From Pollutimonas subterranea (GTDB lineage: Bacteria > Pseudomonadota > Gammaproteobacteria > Burkholderiales > Burkholderiaceae_B), in the NCBI RefSeq assembly GCF_002849655.1, contig NZ_PDNW01000023.1, positions 1 through 54,912 on the forward strand: a stretch of DNA of 54,912 nucleotides. Direction: 5' to 3'. Below, in pieces: positions 6,601 to 15,931 of this stretch (position 1 is its first letter; each line of letters opens with the position of its first letter). The translations under genes were made by a program, and so were the position numbers. The notes under the pieces were generated by a model, which did no database searches, had not been told where the DNA came from, and was given only the letters and a program-made list of their open reading frames with translations.

Positions 6601-7143
6601 ATGGATGGTACAGTCTCGGGTGGACGACGCGTTTCGGCATCCTGCGTAACCGACGGTCCAGCGGGCTATGTAAAAGTGACCAGGCTTCTATTCTGTTTGA
6701 TTCTTGCCTCGACCTCCGGCAGCGCGGCCGGACAGATCTGTACGATCTCTTCGGTACTTGATGGAGACAGCCTACGCGTGCACTGCTCTCAGCAGGAAGA
6801 GATGACCCAAGTCAGGCTTGCGCAGATCGATGCGCCCGAACTTCGCCAGGAACATGGCAAAGCGTCTCGCAGTTTTTTGAGGTTCATTTGCCCAGTGGGC
6901 ATGAAGGTCCGAATCGAAAGTCGCGGACAGGGTCAGCATAAGCACACATTAGGTACCGTAATTTGCAATGAGATCAACGCGAATATCGCAATGGTAATGG
7001 CCGGCCATGCCTGGGCTTATAGCCGCTACTCACCCGCAACGAAAATGCACAAGTTACAAGACAAGGCGCGAGCAAACCATACGGGGCTGTGGCGCCGCCC
7101 AGATCCCGTCGCGCCGTGGGAGTTCAGGAAGATGGGTCGATAA
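6601..7143 (+). CDS. Secreted thermonuclease (SNase-like) family protein, altered active site
   Basis: The protein is 180 aa from the ATG at 6601, with GGGGGA upstream; a GTG at 6676 would place the start directly at the signal peptide. A hydrophobic export segment (residues 27-43, LLFCLILASTSG) is followed by the staphylococcal-nuclease OB fold: calcium-site DGD at 54-56, VRLAQIDAPE at 71-80 (equivalents of SNase R35, D40 and E43) and the C-terminal GHAWAYSRYS segment. SNase-type enzymes cleave DNA and RNA outside the cell or in the periplasm. The usual Y-G-R motif carrying the second catalytic arginine (SNase R87) reads HKH here, with His115 at the Arg position, so activity may be weak or changed. 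Assignment to the family is firm. Confidence 0.8.
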   Translation: MDGTVSGGRRVSASCVTDGPAGYVKVTRLLFCLILASTSGSAAGQICTISSVLDGDSLRVHCSQQEEMTQVRLAQIDAPELRQEHGKASRSFLRFICPVGMKVRIESRGQGQHKHTLGTVICNEINANIAMVMAGHAWAYSRYSPATKMHKLQDKARANHTGLWRRPDPVAPWEFRKMGR

Positions 7144-7202
7144 GGCGCAGACGCAACTGGCGGATGGGCGCACTCCTACGGACAAGGGCGGCGCGTGCCG
7201 CC

Positions 7203-7403
7203 TCAAGGCAACGAGTCGATGTATTCCTTCGTCCAACGGACCCCCTCTTCAATTGCTGCATCAACAGATTTAGAGCGGTCGAAACCGCCTCGATTGATGG
7301 TATCGCCGTCGATCTTCAAGCCAAAGCCATGGCCCCCACCCGCCAGATCCGTCGAAATGATTTCTACGGTGTGCCCCTTGTATTCAAACGTGTTCTTGCT
7401 CAT
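7203..7403 (-). CDS. Hypothetical 66-aa protein
   Basis: This small acidic protein starts MSKNTFEYKGHTVEIISTD with an ACGGAG-type ribosome binding site about nine bases upstream. The pattern of short beta strands (FEYKGHTVEI, HGFGLKIDGDTI) followed by a helix (VDAAIEEGVRWTKEYIDSL) suggests a compact beta-alpha domain. No catalytic motif is seen. The roughly 270 bp between this gene and 7677 shows no convincing gene. Confidence 0.55.
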   Translation of the reverse strand: MSKNTFEYKGHTVEIISTDLAGGGHGFGLKIDGDTINRGGFDRSKSVDAAIEEGVRWTKEYIDSLP

Positions 7404-7676
7404 TGCTGCTCCGTTTCTGTCTCGACTACGACAACACTCAATAAGCCGCTACATCTAGGCCTGCACCTTGTCCTGTGCGGCCTCGAGCTCCGTCAAATCA
7501 TTGATGCCAGTCATAGTCACTTCTGCGAAACATAAGGTGAGCATCTGACGTGCCCAAATGAAGTCCATCTCGAAAAACCGGGTCGGCCATGGACTTTATG
7601 GCTCGGGCACATGGCTTGCTTCATGTCTTTGAGCACCGGAAATCCGGTTCGATGAACGCGAGTAAGGAGTACTGAT

Positions 7677-7907
7677 ATGGATAGCGATCGTATTAAAGGC
7701 GCGGGAAAAGAAATTAAGGGTAATGTGAAGGAAGCCTTCGGTGAGGTTACCGGCGACCGAAGCACGGAACTCGAGGGCAAAGCCGATCAGGCTGCCGGAA
7801 AGATTCAACGTAAGTACGGTGAAGCCAAAGACGATGTGCGGGACGCGCTTGACGAGGCGGACGACGCCAATAACCTCAACGATCCAGCAGCCCGACCACG
7901 GCCGTAG
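7677..7907 (+). CDS. CsbD-like stress protein
   Basis: This is a 76-aa protein of the CsbD/UPF0337 family: MDSDRIKGAGKEIKGNVKEA, then FGEVTGDRSTELEGKADQAA, then GKIQRKYGEAKDD, which is the family consensus (D-x-IKG, G-x-KE, TGD-x-x-LE-x-KG-AxQ-x-x-G-x-x-Q). Members are abundant small hydrophilic proteins induced by general stress in many bacteria, with unknown molecular function. The start has AAGGAG nine bases upstream. A Pro-rich tail extends beyond the usual domain. A terminator follows at once. Confidence 0.93.
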   Translation: MDSDRIKGAGKEIKGNVKEAFGEVTGDRSTELEGKADQAAGKIQRKYGEAKDDVRDALDEADDANNLNDPAARPRP

Positions 7908-7918
7908 CAGTCAGGACA

Positions 7919-7938
7919 AGCCCTCTTCGGAGGGCTTT
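7919..7938 (+). terminator. UUCG-loop intrinsic terminator after csbD-like gene
   Basis: AGCCCTC and GAGGGCT pair around a TTCG loop (7919-7936), followed by TTAT. It is nearly identical to the terminator at 5742 and lies 12 bp after the CsbD-like stop codon. Confidence 0.8.
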
Positions 7939-7964
7939 ATCTCGACCTTCCCAAGGAGGATGGC

Positions 7965-8486
7965 ATGGACACGCCAACGCCCGGTTTAGCGAGAGAAGAC
8001 ATTCGCAAGTATTTACACAGAATCTGCGAAGAGGCTAAGGACTTGATGCAGGCCTATGACCCGCAGTTGGTGCTAGATTGGACAGATGCCAACTTGGCCG
8101 ACGGCGCCGCCTTCCAGGCAGATATCCGCATTCAGAAAGACGGCGCCCATACGGGCAGCGTAGCTATGACGCTCGAGAAGAACGACATACTGCAACTAGG
8201 CGGACTCTTTGGCACACTCGCGAGCAAGAATAGTATTGCCGACTATTCGCTCGATGTAAAAATCAAGGACGTCGTCTCGCATGGCACTGATGCCGCAACC
8301 GTGAAAGCCACATGGCATGAGCACATCGTGTTCCAACCTCCCTCTGAGGCAGGCCAGGATAAGAAAATCCGGGTTATTGTCGACATGGAAGCCGACTGCT
8401 GTCATTTGCTCTTACGCGAGGACGGCCGCCTTAGCATTGGCTTGACGCTTTGCTCTGGTGAAGCCCGCGTGTTGAATTCCGATTAA
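7965..8486 (+). CDS. Hypothetical 173-aa protein
   Basis: This soluble protein starts MDTPTPGLAREDIRKYLHRI behind a good AAGGAGG site. An N-terminal helical stretch is followed by alternating strands (FQADIRIQKDG, GSVAMTLEKNDILQL, YSLDVKIKDVVSHG, KIRVIVDMEADCCHLLL), suggesting a mainly beta domain. There is no signal peptide, membrane segment or recognisable motif. The CsbD terminator lies between it and the previous gene, so it has its own promoter or depends on read-through. Function unknown. Confidence 0.65.
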   Translation: MDTPTPGLAREDIRKYLHRICEEAKDLMQAYDPQLVLDWTDANLADGAAFQADIRIQKDGAHTGSVAMTLEKNDILQLGGLFGTLASKNSIADYSLDVKIKDVVSHGTDAATVKATWHEHIVFQPPSEAGQDKKIRVIVDMEADCCHLLLREDGRLSIGLTLCSGEARVLNSD

Positions 8487-8710
8487 CGCAAGATCCACAC
8501 GCCCTTGCAGATCTGCGCCTCCATGCAATATCTGCGTTCTAAGACCTGGTCAATTCCGTGCAACTCGCCGTAATCGCGCCGCGGATGTAGATGGGGATGC
8601 GGACTCGGCGAATCCGACTGCGTGTGGAAACGTAAAAAGTCTGGCGTCGCGGCTGCATCTCCATGGTATGTTGTGGAGTCCCAAGACAACACCTTACCGA
8701 TGGACGCGGC

Positions 8711-8941
8711 ATGGAAGACGACTACGCATTTGCTCTACAAATACTCGATCAACTAAACGGTGTCGAGGAATTCGACGCCGCGTACTACCAACAGCGCTCA
8801 GATAGAATCGGCGATATTGCGGATCGGCAAGGGTTGGAACCTGAAAAGGTCTTCGCTGTTTTGGTAGACGCTATCCGCATAGACATCAAAGAGCATCCCA
8901 ACCAGGAACGTTTGCACTATCTCCTCAGTAAGGACACGTAG
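8711..8941 (+). CDS. Hypothetical 76-aa protein
   Basis: This acidic helical protein begins MEDDYAFALQILDQLNGVEE and ends NQERLHYLLSKDT. An in-frame start further upstream is possible, but the residues it adds look non-coding. No motif is recognised. It is followed by an inverted repeat at 8965-8984 that could serve its end as well as transcripts from the other strand. Confidence 0.5.
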   Translation: MEDDYAFALQILDQLNGVEEFDAAYYQQRSDRIGDIADRQGLEPEKVFAVLVDAIRIDIKEHPNQERLHYLLSKDT

Positions 8942-8962
8942 CTCGCTCCGGCGCATAAACGC

Positions 8963-8984
8963 AAAAACCCGCAATGGCGGGTTT
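8963..8984. terminator. Hairpin terminator downstream of tRNA-Lys (and of the + strand gene)
   Basis: AAACCCGC and GCGGGTTT pair around AATG (8965-8984). Read on the minus strand the stem is followed by five T residues (8967-8963), typical of an intrinsic terminator for leftward transcripts. Read rightward it has only a short TTT. Confidence 0.6.
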
Positions 8985-9027
8985 CGGTTCCAAAAGGCAG
9001 TGGCCATGTCAGGGATCCCCCACCAAC

Positions 9028-9055
9028 AAAAAGGCCAACTCCGAAGAATTGGCCT
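9028..9055 (-). terminator. Intrinsic terminator of the tRNA-Lys transcript
   Basis: On the minus strand AGGCCAA and TTGGCCT pair around a short loop (9055-9032) and run into five T residues ending at 9028. It lies 17 bp beyond the 3' end of the tRNA gene. Together with the hairpin at 8963 this forms a double terminator. Confidence 0.75.
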
Positions 9056-9071
9056 AAGTGCTTGATATTAC

Positions 9072-9147
9072 TGGTGGGCTGTGGGCGGCTCGAACGCCCG
9101 ACCTACGGATTAAGAGTCCGCTGCTCTACCAACTGAGCTAACAGCCC
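9072..9147 (-). tRNA. tRNA-Lys (anticodon CUU)
   Basis: The minus strand reads GGGCTGT...ACAGCCC as the 7-bp acceptor stem, TAGCTCAGTTGGTAGAGCA for the D arm, GCGGA-CTCTTAA-TCCGT for the anticodon arm (anticodon CTT) and CGGGCGTTCGAGCCGCCC for the T arm. The discriminator A and a genome-encoded CCA close the 76-nt gene. It lies just downstream of purB. tRNA genes are common integration sites, but I found no copy of its 3' end in the accessory zone to the left. Confidence 0.97.
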
Positions 9148-9203
9148 GTGTCCTGCAAAGAAAAAGATTCTACCGCGAAAATTGGCGGCGTGCCAGCATA
9201 GGA

Positions 9204-10586
<1,383 letters not shown>

Positions 10587-10623
10587 TCACGTAAAGGAAA
10601 ATTAGGTCGAATTCTAGCATTCG

Positions 10624-10644
10624 CGTTCAGCCGCAGGCTGAACG
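10624..10644. other. Short perfect hairpin in the purB / GST intergenic region
   Basis: CGTTCAGCC and GGCTGAACG pair around GCA. It lies 44 bp upstream of the purB start codon, so it could be in the purB leader or serve as a protein-binding site. It does not match the PurR operator consensus. The rest of this 250-bp gap holds the extended -10 element at 10793. Confidence 0.35.
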
Positions 10645-10792
10645 GATGTGGACAGTGGTAAACGCGCATAGAGAGTTACCCGTGTTCCGTCAATGCTATT
10701 GAGCCGAATGCGCATATAAACGACACATTCCCGGCGGGATCGTAACAGCGCCCGTTTTGTCCCTGTTTAGCGGGGAATAAGCAATCGTATCC

Positions 10793-10801
10793 TGCTATAC
10801 T
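10793..10801 (+). promoter_or_regulatory. Extended -10 promoter element for the GST gene
   Basis: TGCTATACT contains an extended -10 (TG-n-TATACT) 30 bp before the start codon of the glutathione transferase gene. No good -35 is seen at 16-18 bp, as is common with extended -10 promoters. Confidence 0.4.
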
Positions 10802-10830
10802 TTTTTTGCCCGCAACTCTCGAACTTTGAC

Positions 10831-11445
10831 ATGAAATTAATTGGTTCGTTAACTAGTCCTTACGTGCGCAAAGTGCGTGTCGTCATGGCAGAAAAAAAAC
10901 TTGATTACGACTTTGTTCTTGAAAATGTGTGGGCCGACGACACACAAATACAGGCACATAATCCTTTAGGTAAGGTGCCCTGTCTAATCATGGAAGACTC
11001 GGGCAGTCTTTTCGACTCGCGCGTTATCGTAGAATACCTCGACACACTCTCGCCGGTAGGTCGCCTGATTCCGCAGCAAAGTCGCGACCGTGCCGCCACA
11101 AAGTGCTGGGAAGCCATTGGTGACGGCGTGCTCGATGCCGCTATTGCCATCCATATAGAAACGCATCGCCGGCCAGCCGAGCTGCGCAGCGAAGATTGGG
11201 TTTCGCGGCAGTACCAAAAAATATCGGTAGCCCTGGAATCCATGGATAAAAGCCTGGACGATCAGCCATTCTGCATGGGCGTCAATTTCAGCCTGGCCGA
11301 TGTCGCGGTAGGCTGCGCCCTCGGTTATCTCGACCTGCGTTTCCCGCAACTGGACTGGCGTGCGGACCACAGCAATTTGCAGCGCCTCGATGAAAAGCTG
11401 CAAAGCCGCCCTTCGTTCGTCAGCACATTGCCGCCGCAGGGCTGA
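10831..11445 (+). CDS. Glutathione S-transferase family protein
   Basis: This 204-aa protein has a thioredoxin-fold N-terminal domain (MKLIGSLTSPYVRKVRVVMA, with the catalytic-type Ser in SPYVRKVR; then NPLGKVPCLIMEDSG with the cis-Pro glutathione site and LFDSRVIVEYLD). It is followed by an all-helical C-terminal domain (FSLADVAVGCALGYLD). Enzymes of this kind conjugate or reduce substrates with glutathione in the cytosol; the specific substrate cannot be told. A gene of this type beside purB is frequent in Bordetella relatives. It is followed by a hairpin shared with the convergent TauE gene. Confidence 0.9.
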   Translation: MKLIGSLTSPYVRKVRVVMAEKKLDYDFVLENVWADDTQIQAHNPLGKVPCLIMEDSGSLFDSRVIVEYLDTLSPVGRLIPQQSRDRAATKCWEAIGDGVLDAAIAIHIETHRRPAELRSEDWVSRQYQKISVALESMDKSLDDQPFCMGVNFSLADVAVGCALGYLDLRFPQLDWRADHSNLQRLDEKLQSRPSFVSTLPPQG

Positions 11446-11497
11446 TAAAGCCCCTGCAACAGCCGCTGCCAGGCGGCCTCAAGCGACACGATGAGAC

Positions 11498-11524
11498 GAC
11501 AGGACGCGGGCTACGCGTCCTGTC
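11498..11524. terminator. Bidirectional hairpin between GST and TauE genes
   Basis: GACAGGACGCG and CGCGTCCTGTC (11 bp) pair around five bases. It lies between two convergent genes and ends three bases before the TauE stop codon. There is no long T-run, so it is a probable but not classical terminator. Confidence 0.55.
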
Positions 11525-11526
11525 GA

Positions 11527-12345
11527 TCAAGCCGAAAATCCTTTATATGCCTCGAACAACATGTATGCCGCTAGCACGAACAGCAGGCAGGCAAACACGC
11601 GCTTCAAGGTGGTCACCGGCAGGCGATGCGCGCAGCGAGCGCCATACGGAGCCGTCAGCACGCTCATGGCCGACAAAACGATAAGTGCAGGCCAGAAAAT
11701 ATAGCCCAGCATTCCATCATGCCCTTGCGCTTCGGAAAAGCCCGAATAGATATAGCCGGCGCTATTGGCCACCGCAATGAAGAAACCCAAGGCCGCCGAC
11801 GTCGCTACCGCGTTATGCACCAGCACATTGCTGCGCGTCATGAACGGCACCGATAAAAAGCCACCGCCCGCTCCCAGCAGGCCCGAGGCGAAACCGATTC
11901 CCACGCCCACACTGGCAGTCGCAGCCTTGCCCGGCATGGTCCTTCCGACGACAGGCGGCTTGCCACTGAGCATTTTCACGCCGGAATAGGCGACAAAAAT
12001 CCCGAATATCACAGCCAGCCAGGTTGCGCTAATGTAGGAGAACACCGCTCCGCCCGACAAAAGGCCACCGACTATCATGCCCGGCGCCATGATCCAGACA
12101 ATATCCCAGCGTATGGCGCCCTTGGCATGGTGTGCGCGCATGCTGGAAATCGACGTAAAGATAATGGTGGTCATGGACGTGGCAATTGCCGCGTGCACAA
12201 TCAAGTCGTCAGGTACGCCGTAAAAGGGAAAGAGCATCGTGAGAAATGGTACGAGTATCATTCCGCCCCCTATTCCCAACAATCCGGCAGCAAAGCCCAC
12301 CGCAGCGCCTAGACAAGCCAGGCTGACAATAAAGACCGGATCCAT
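11527..12345 (-). CDS. TauE/SafE family sulfite/organic-acid exporter
   Basis: This is a 272-aa membrane protein with about eight helices. It opens MDPVFIVSLACLGAAVGFAA and has the two related halves of the TauE/SafE (DUF81) family, each with a Gly-rich loop: GLLGIGGGMILVPFL in the first half and GLLGAGGGFLSVPFM in the second. Members export sulfite, sulfoacetate or other small anions, but the substrate here is not known. The start at 12345 is chosen because AAGG lies five bases upstream and the first helix follows; a longer frame to 12414 would add a second hydrophobic stretch overlapping the mnmA end. Six base pairs separate the longer frame from mnmA. Confidence 0.85.
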   Translation of the reverse strand: MDPVFIVSLACLGAAVGFAAGLLGIGGGMILVPFLTMLFPFYGVPDDLIVHAAIATSMTTIIFTSISSMRAHHAKGAIRWDIVWIMAPGMIVGGLLSGGAVFSYISATWLAVIFGIFVAYSGVKMLSGKPPVVGRTMPGKAATASVGVGIGFASGLLGAGGGFLSVPFMTRSNVLVHNAVATSAALGFFIAVANSAGYIYSGFSEAQGHDGMLGYIFWPALIVLSAMSVLTAPYGARCAHRLPVTTLKRVFACLLFVLAAYMLFEAYKGFSA

Positions 12346-12419
12346 ATAAACCTTGAAAAGAAAAGCAGATGAAACAAAGAAAATGAAGGTAACTGCGGCC
12401 GATTTACGGTGCATCTGGG

Positions 12420-13535
12420 CTAAACGATGATGCCGCCTCCAAGGCAGACATCACCGGAATACAGCACAGCCGATTGACCGGGTGTGACCGCCCACTGGTC
12501 CTGTTCGAACGATAGCGTAAAGTCACCGTCCCGGGCCTCGGCCAGGACACACGACGCATCGGTTTGCCGATAGCGGGTCTTGGCGGCATAGGAGCCGGGC
12601 TCCGGTGCGCAGCCGGCGACCCAGCTGGCGTCCTGCGCCTGAAGCGACTGGCCCAGCAGCCACGGATGATCATGCCCCTGCACGACATAAAGCGTGTTGT
12701 GCGGAATGTCTTTGCGAGCAGTAAACCAGGCGTCGGCAGTGCCATCGTCACGCTGGCGCCCCTTGATACCGCCTATGCCCAGGCCTTTGCGCTGACCCAG
12801 GGTGTAGAACGCCAGTCCCTGGTGCTCACCCACCACGGTACCCTCAGGGGTCTTGATGGGACCGGGCTTGGTGGGAAGGTAGCGGTTCAGGAATTCGCGA
12901 AAAGGACGCTCGCCGATAAAGCAAATGCCAGTGGAGTCTTTTTTGGCCGCGTTCGGCAACTCAAGGGCTTGAGCCATGCGCCGCACTTCGGTCTTGGGAA
13001 TTTCACCCAATGGGAAAAGCGTCTTGGCAAGCTGGGCCTGGTTCAGGCGGTGCAGGAAATAGCTTTGATCTTTGGTATGGTCCAGCGCCTTGAGCAATTG
13101 ATGCTGCGGGCCGGCTTCGGTCTGGACGGTGCGCACACGCGCGTAATGGCCGGTGGCAATATGCTCGGCGCCCAACGACATCGCGTGGTCGAGAAAGGCT
13201 TTGAACTTGATTTCGGCATTGCACAGGACGTCGGGATTAGGCGTGCGGCCCGCCGAATATTCGCGCAGGAAATCCGCGAACACGCGGTCTTTATATTCCG
13301 CGGCAAAATTCACCGCCTCGATGTCGACACCGATCAGGTCGGCGACGCTGGCCGCATCCAGCCAGTCCTGGCGGGTTGAACAGTACTCGGAGTCGTCATC
13401 GTCCTCCCAGTTTTTCATGAACAGCCCGACTACGTCATAGCCTTGTTCTTTCAACAGCCATGCGGTCACCGAGGAATCGACGCCCCCGGACATACCCACC
13501 ACGACGCGCCCTTTTGATGCAGATAGTTTAGCCAT
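12420..13535 (-). CDS. mnmA: tRNA-specific 2-thiouridylase MnmA
   Basis: This 371-aa enzyme puts sulfur on U34 of tRNA-Lys, -Glu and -Gln. The PP-loop GMSGGVDSS lies at residues 14-22, with NWEDDDD after it. The first catalytic Cys lies in [14 protein letters not shown] and the second in [15 protein letters not shown]. The C-terminal beta-barrel begins near [20 protein letters not shown]. Length and all key residues fit the family. It lies 26 bp from glcF and upstream of the TauE gene on the same strand. Confidence 0.97.
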   Translation of the reverse strand: MAKLSASKGRVVVGMSGGVDSSVTAWLLKEQGYDVVGLFMKNWEDDDDSEYCSTRQDWLDAASVADLIGVDIEAVNFAAEYKDRVFADFLREYSAGRTPNPDVLCNAEIKFKAFLDHAMSLGAEHIATGHYARVRTVQTEAGPQHQLLKALDHTKDQSYFLHRLNQAQLAKTLFPLGEIPKTEVRRMAQALELPNAAKKDSTGICFIGERPFREFLNRYLPTKPGPIKTPEGTVVGEHQGLAFYTLGQRKGLGIGGIKGRQRDDGTADAWFTARKDIPHNTLYVVQGHDHPWLLGQSLQAQDASWVAGCAPEPGSYAAKTRYRQTDASCVLAEARDGDFTLSFEQDQWAVTPGQSAVLYSGDVCLGGGIIV

Positions 13536-13561
13536 GCAGGTATTTTAGACGGTTCTGCCGC

Positions 13562-14812
13562 TTACGAGAGCGAGTCGGCGGGACCGGTTTCCAGGGCATC
13601 ATCGACGATTTCAATCCAGTGCCGCACGGGTGTAGCCGTACCGCTTTGCAGGTGAGTAATGCAACCGATGTTGGACGAAATGATGCACGAGGGCTCTGCT
13701 GCCTGTATGGCGCTTAGCTTGCGGTTACGCAGCGATTGCGCCAGCTCCGGCTGGGTAACGGAATACGTGCCCGCCGATCCACAGCACAGGTGTGATTCCG
13801 CGAAAGGCTGCAGCGTGAATCCCAGGTCGATCAGCATGCGCTCACTGACACCACGCAAGCCTTGCCAATGCTGAAGCGTGCATGGCGGGTGGAAGGCGAC
13901 CGGCGCGGGCGCCGCTTTCATGAGCTGGCGCAGCGCACTGGCATGGGGCGCGACGAGCTCGGCGACATCGCGGACCTTATCCACTAATCGTAGGGCCTTG
14001 ACCACGTAGTCGCGATCGTGGCGCAGATGGTGCGCATATTCCCTGACCATGGCACCGCAACCCGACGCGTTCATGACAATGGCCTCTGCCTCGCCGCTGT
14101 CGATCAGGGGCAGCCAGGCGTCGATGTTCGCCCGCATCTGGTCGAGTGCCGCTTCCTGGGCATCGAGATGAAAGTTGATGGCGCCGCAGCAGCCCGCGCC
14201 CGGCACGACCCGGGTGCCTATTCCCAGCGCGTCGAGCACTCGTATGGTGGCCGCGTCTATGGTCGGCATCATGGCGGGTTGAACACATCCGGACAGCATC
14301 AGCACCTGCCTCGGATGCCGGCCGCCGTTGACGGGGAGCGTGCCAACCGGCCGGGTACGGGGTATTTTGTTCTTGAGTATCTCGGGAAGTGCGGGACGCA
14401 GCAAGCGGCCCAGCTTCATTGCCGGACCGAACAAGGGCGAGTTCAAGGTATGCCGCAATACGGCGCGAGTGAACCGTTGGCCAAAAGGCCGTTGCACTTG
14501 CTGGTCGACCATATTCCGGCCGATATCGACCAGCGCGCCGTACTCCACACCCGAAGGACAGGTGGTTTCGCAGTTGCGACAGGTCAGGCAGCGGTCAAGG
14601 TGCTCCTGGGTTGCCTGGGTCGGCTCCACGCCTTCGAGCACCTGCTTCATCAGGTAAATGCGCCCGCGCGGGCTGTCGCGCTCATCGCCCAGTATCTGAT
14701 AAGTCGGACAGGTGGCCAGGCAGAAACCGCAGTGTACGCAACGGCGCAGGATTTCGTCGGCCTCTTGGCCTTGATCGGTATCACGCACCCAGGATGCCAG
14801 ATTAGTTTGCAT
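13562..14812 (-). CDS. glcF: Glycolate oxidase iron-sulfur subunit GlcF
   Basis: This 416-aa subunit passes electrons from the GlcD/GlcE flavin subunits to the respiratory chain. Two 4Fe-4S motifs lie in the N-terminal part: CVHCGFCLATCP from residue 25 and CLTCRNCETTCPSG near residue 74. Two CCG domains follow, with GAGCCGAINF and SHLCCGSAGTYS. The protein is peripheral to the inner membrane. It is the last gene of glcD-glcE-glcF, nine bases after glcE, and mnmA follows on the same strand. Confidence 0.95.
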   Translation of the reverse strand: MQTNLASWVRDTDQGQEADEILRRCVHCGFCLATCPTYQILGDERDSPRGRIYLMKQVLEGVEPTQATQEHLDRCLTCRNCETTCPSGVEYGALVDIGRNMVDQQVQRPFGQRFTRAVLRHTLNSPLFGPAMKLGRLLRPALPEILKNKIPRTRPVGTLPVNGGRHPRQVLMLSGCVQPAMMPTIDAATIRVLDALGIGTRVVPGAGCCGAINFHLDAQEAALDQMRANIDAWLPLIDSGEAEAIVMNASGCGAMVREYAHHLRHDRDYVVKALRLVDKVRDVAELVAPHASALRQLMKAAPAPVAFHPPCTLQHWQGLRGVSERMLIDLGFTLQPFAESHLCCGSAGTYSVTQPELAQSLRNRKLSAIQAAEPSCIISSNIGCITHLQSGTATPVRHWIEIVDDALETGPADSLS

Positions 14813-14821
14813 GATTGAATC

Positions 14822-15928
14822 TCAGAAGTCGGAGAACAGGCGTTTTGGATTGAAAATACCCACCGGATCGATTTCCTGCTTGAGGCGCAGGCTGATGTTC
14901 TTGACGGCCGGTGCCACAGGATGAAATACGCTCAGATCGGCTGGCTTGGAGTCGTAGCGATACAGCGTCGCATGGCCGCCCAGGCGGGCTACCGTGCTGC
15001 GCAATTCGTGTCCGGCCTCTATGCCCGACAACCACCGCAGGCCGCCGTTCCATTCGATCAGGGTATTGCCCAGATTAAGGGCCGGCGTATGGGGCGGCAA
15101 TGCCACCCGCCACAAGGGGCGACCCTGGAAAAAGGAATGCGTCTGGTCCCGTAGACTGTTCCAGAACGCCGGAGCGCTGGTGGCGTCCATCAGCTGACCA
15201 CCCAGCCTCGTCGCGGCGTTTTGGACAGCCGGCTCGCTTCCCGACAAACGGACATGCAGCAGTCCCGCCCCGCCGCCTTGACTGGCGCACCAGCTTGTTG
15301 CCGATATCGGTAGAGGCTGGCTACGCCATTGCGTGAACAGGCCCAGCGCCCCGGCCTCGTCGATGTCGAAGACCAGTGTTCTTTCCTGAAACGGCTTGGG
15401 GGCCACCTTGATCGAGACCTCGATCAGTGCGCCAAAAATACCCATTGAACCGGCCAGCAAGCGCGAGACGTCATAGCCGGCAACATTCTTCATGACTTCG
15501 CCGCCGAACGACAATACGCTGCCTGAAGAGTCAAGCAACTTGGCCCCAAGGACAAAATCGCGGACGCTGCCGGCGGCCATGCGGCGCGGTCCCGAGAGCC
15601 CGCTGGCGATACAGCCCCCAATGGTCGAGGCGGCGCCGAAACGCGGCGGCTCGAAGGCCAACATTTGATTCTGCTCGTCCAGGGTGCTTTCGATATCGCT
15701 GAGCAGCGTACCGGTGCGAGCTGTGATGACCAGCTCGGACGGCTGATAATTGACCACGCCATGGTAGGCCGAAAGCTCAAGCACTGCCGTGTCGCTGATG
15801 GTGTCGCGATCGCCGGGCTCGCCGTAGAAACTTTTGGTCCCGCCACCCTGTATGCAGACGGGGCGCTCTCCCGCACGGGCGGTCATGACTTGCTGACAAA
15901 GTTCGGATAAAACGAAATTCATGATCAA
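14822..15928 (-). CDS. glcE: Glycolate oxidase FAD-binding subunit GlcE
   Basis: This 368-aa protein has a short PCMH-type FAD-binding domain: VCIQGGGTKSFYG, then YQPSELVITARTGTLLSDIE, then FGAASTIGGCIASGLSGP with the FAD pyrophosphate contacts. The C-terminal region is that of GlcE. It forms the GlcDEF complex, which oxidises glycolate (and often D-lactate) to glyoxylate. A second Met two codons in is an equally good start. It begins three bases after glcD stops, so translation is probably coupled. Confidence 0.94.
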   Translation of the reverse strand: MIMNFVLSELCQQVMTARAGERPVCIQGGGTKSFYGEPGDRDTISDTAVLELSAYHGVVNYQPSELVITARTGTLLSDIESTLDEQNQMLAFEPPRFGAASTIGGCIASGLSGPRRMAAGSVRDFVLGAKLLDSSGSVLSFGGEVMKNVAGYDVSRLLAGSMGIFGALIEVSIKVAPKPFQERTLVFDIDEAGALGLFTQWRSQPLPISATSWCASQGGGAGLLHVRLSGSEPAVQNAATRLGGQLMDATSAPAFWNSLRDQTHSFFQGRPLWRVALPPHTPALNLGNTLIEWNGGLRWLSGIEAGHELRSTVARLGGHATLYRYDSKPADLSVFHPVAPAVKNISLRLKQEIDPVGIFNPKRLFSDF

Positions 15929-15931
15929 TTC

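Noticed and set aside
8483-8692. 69-codon minus-strand frame starting with GTG
   Set aside because: No ribosome binding site, His/Pro-rich low-complexity middle, no recognisable domain. It could be real but is not supported. The 225-bp gap is otherwise empty.
1-9071. Possible att site formed by a copy of the tRNA-Lys 3' end
   Set aside because: No second copy of the T-arm/acceptor sequence was found by eye in the accessory zone, so an integration event at this tRNA is not claimed.
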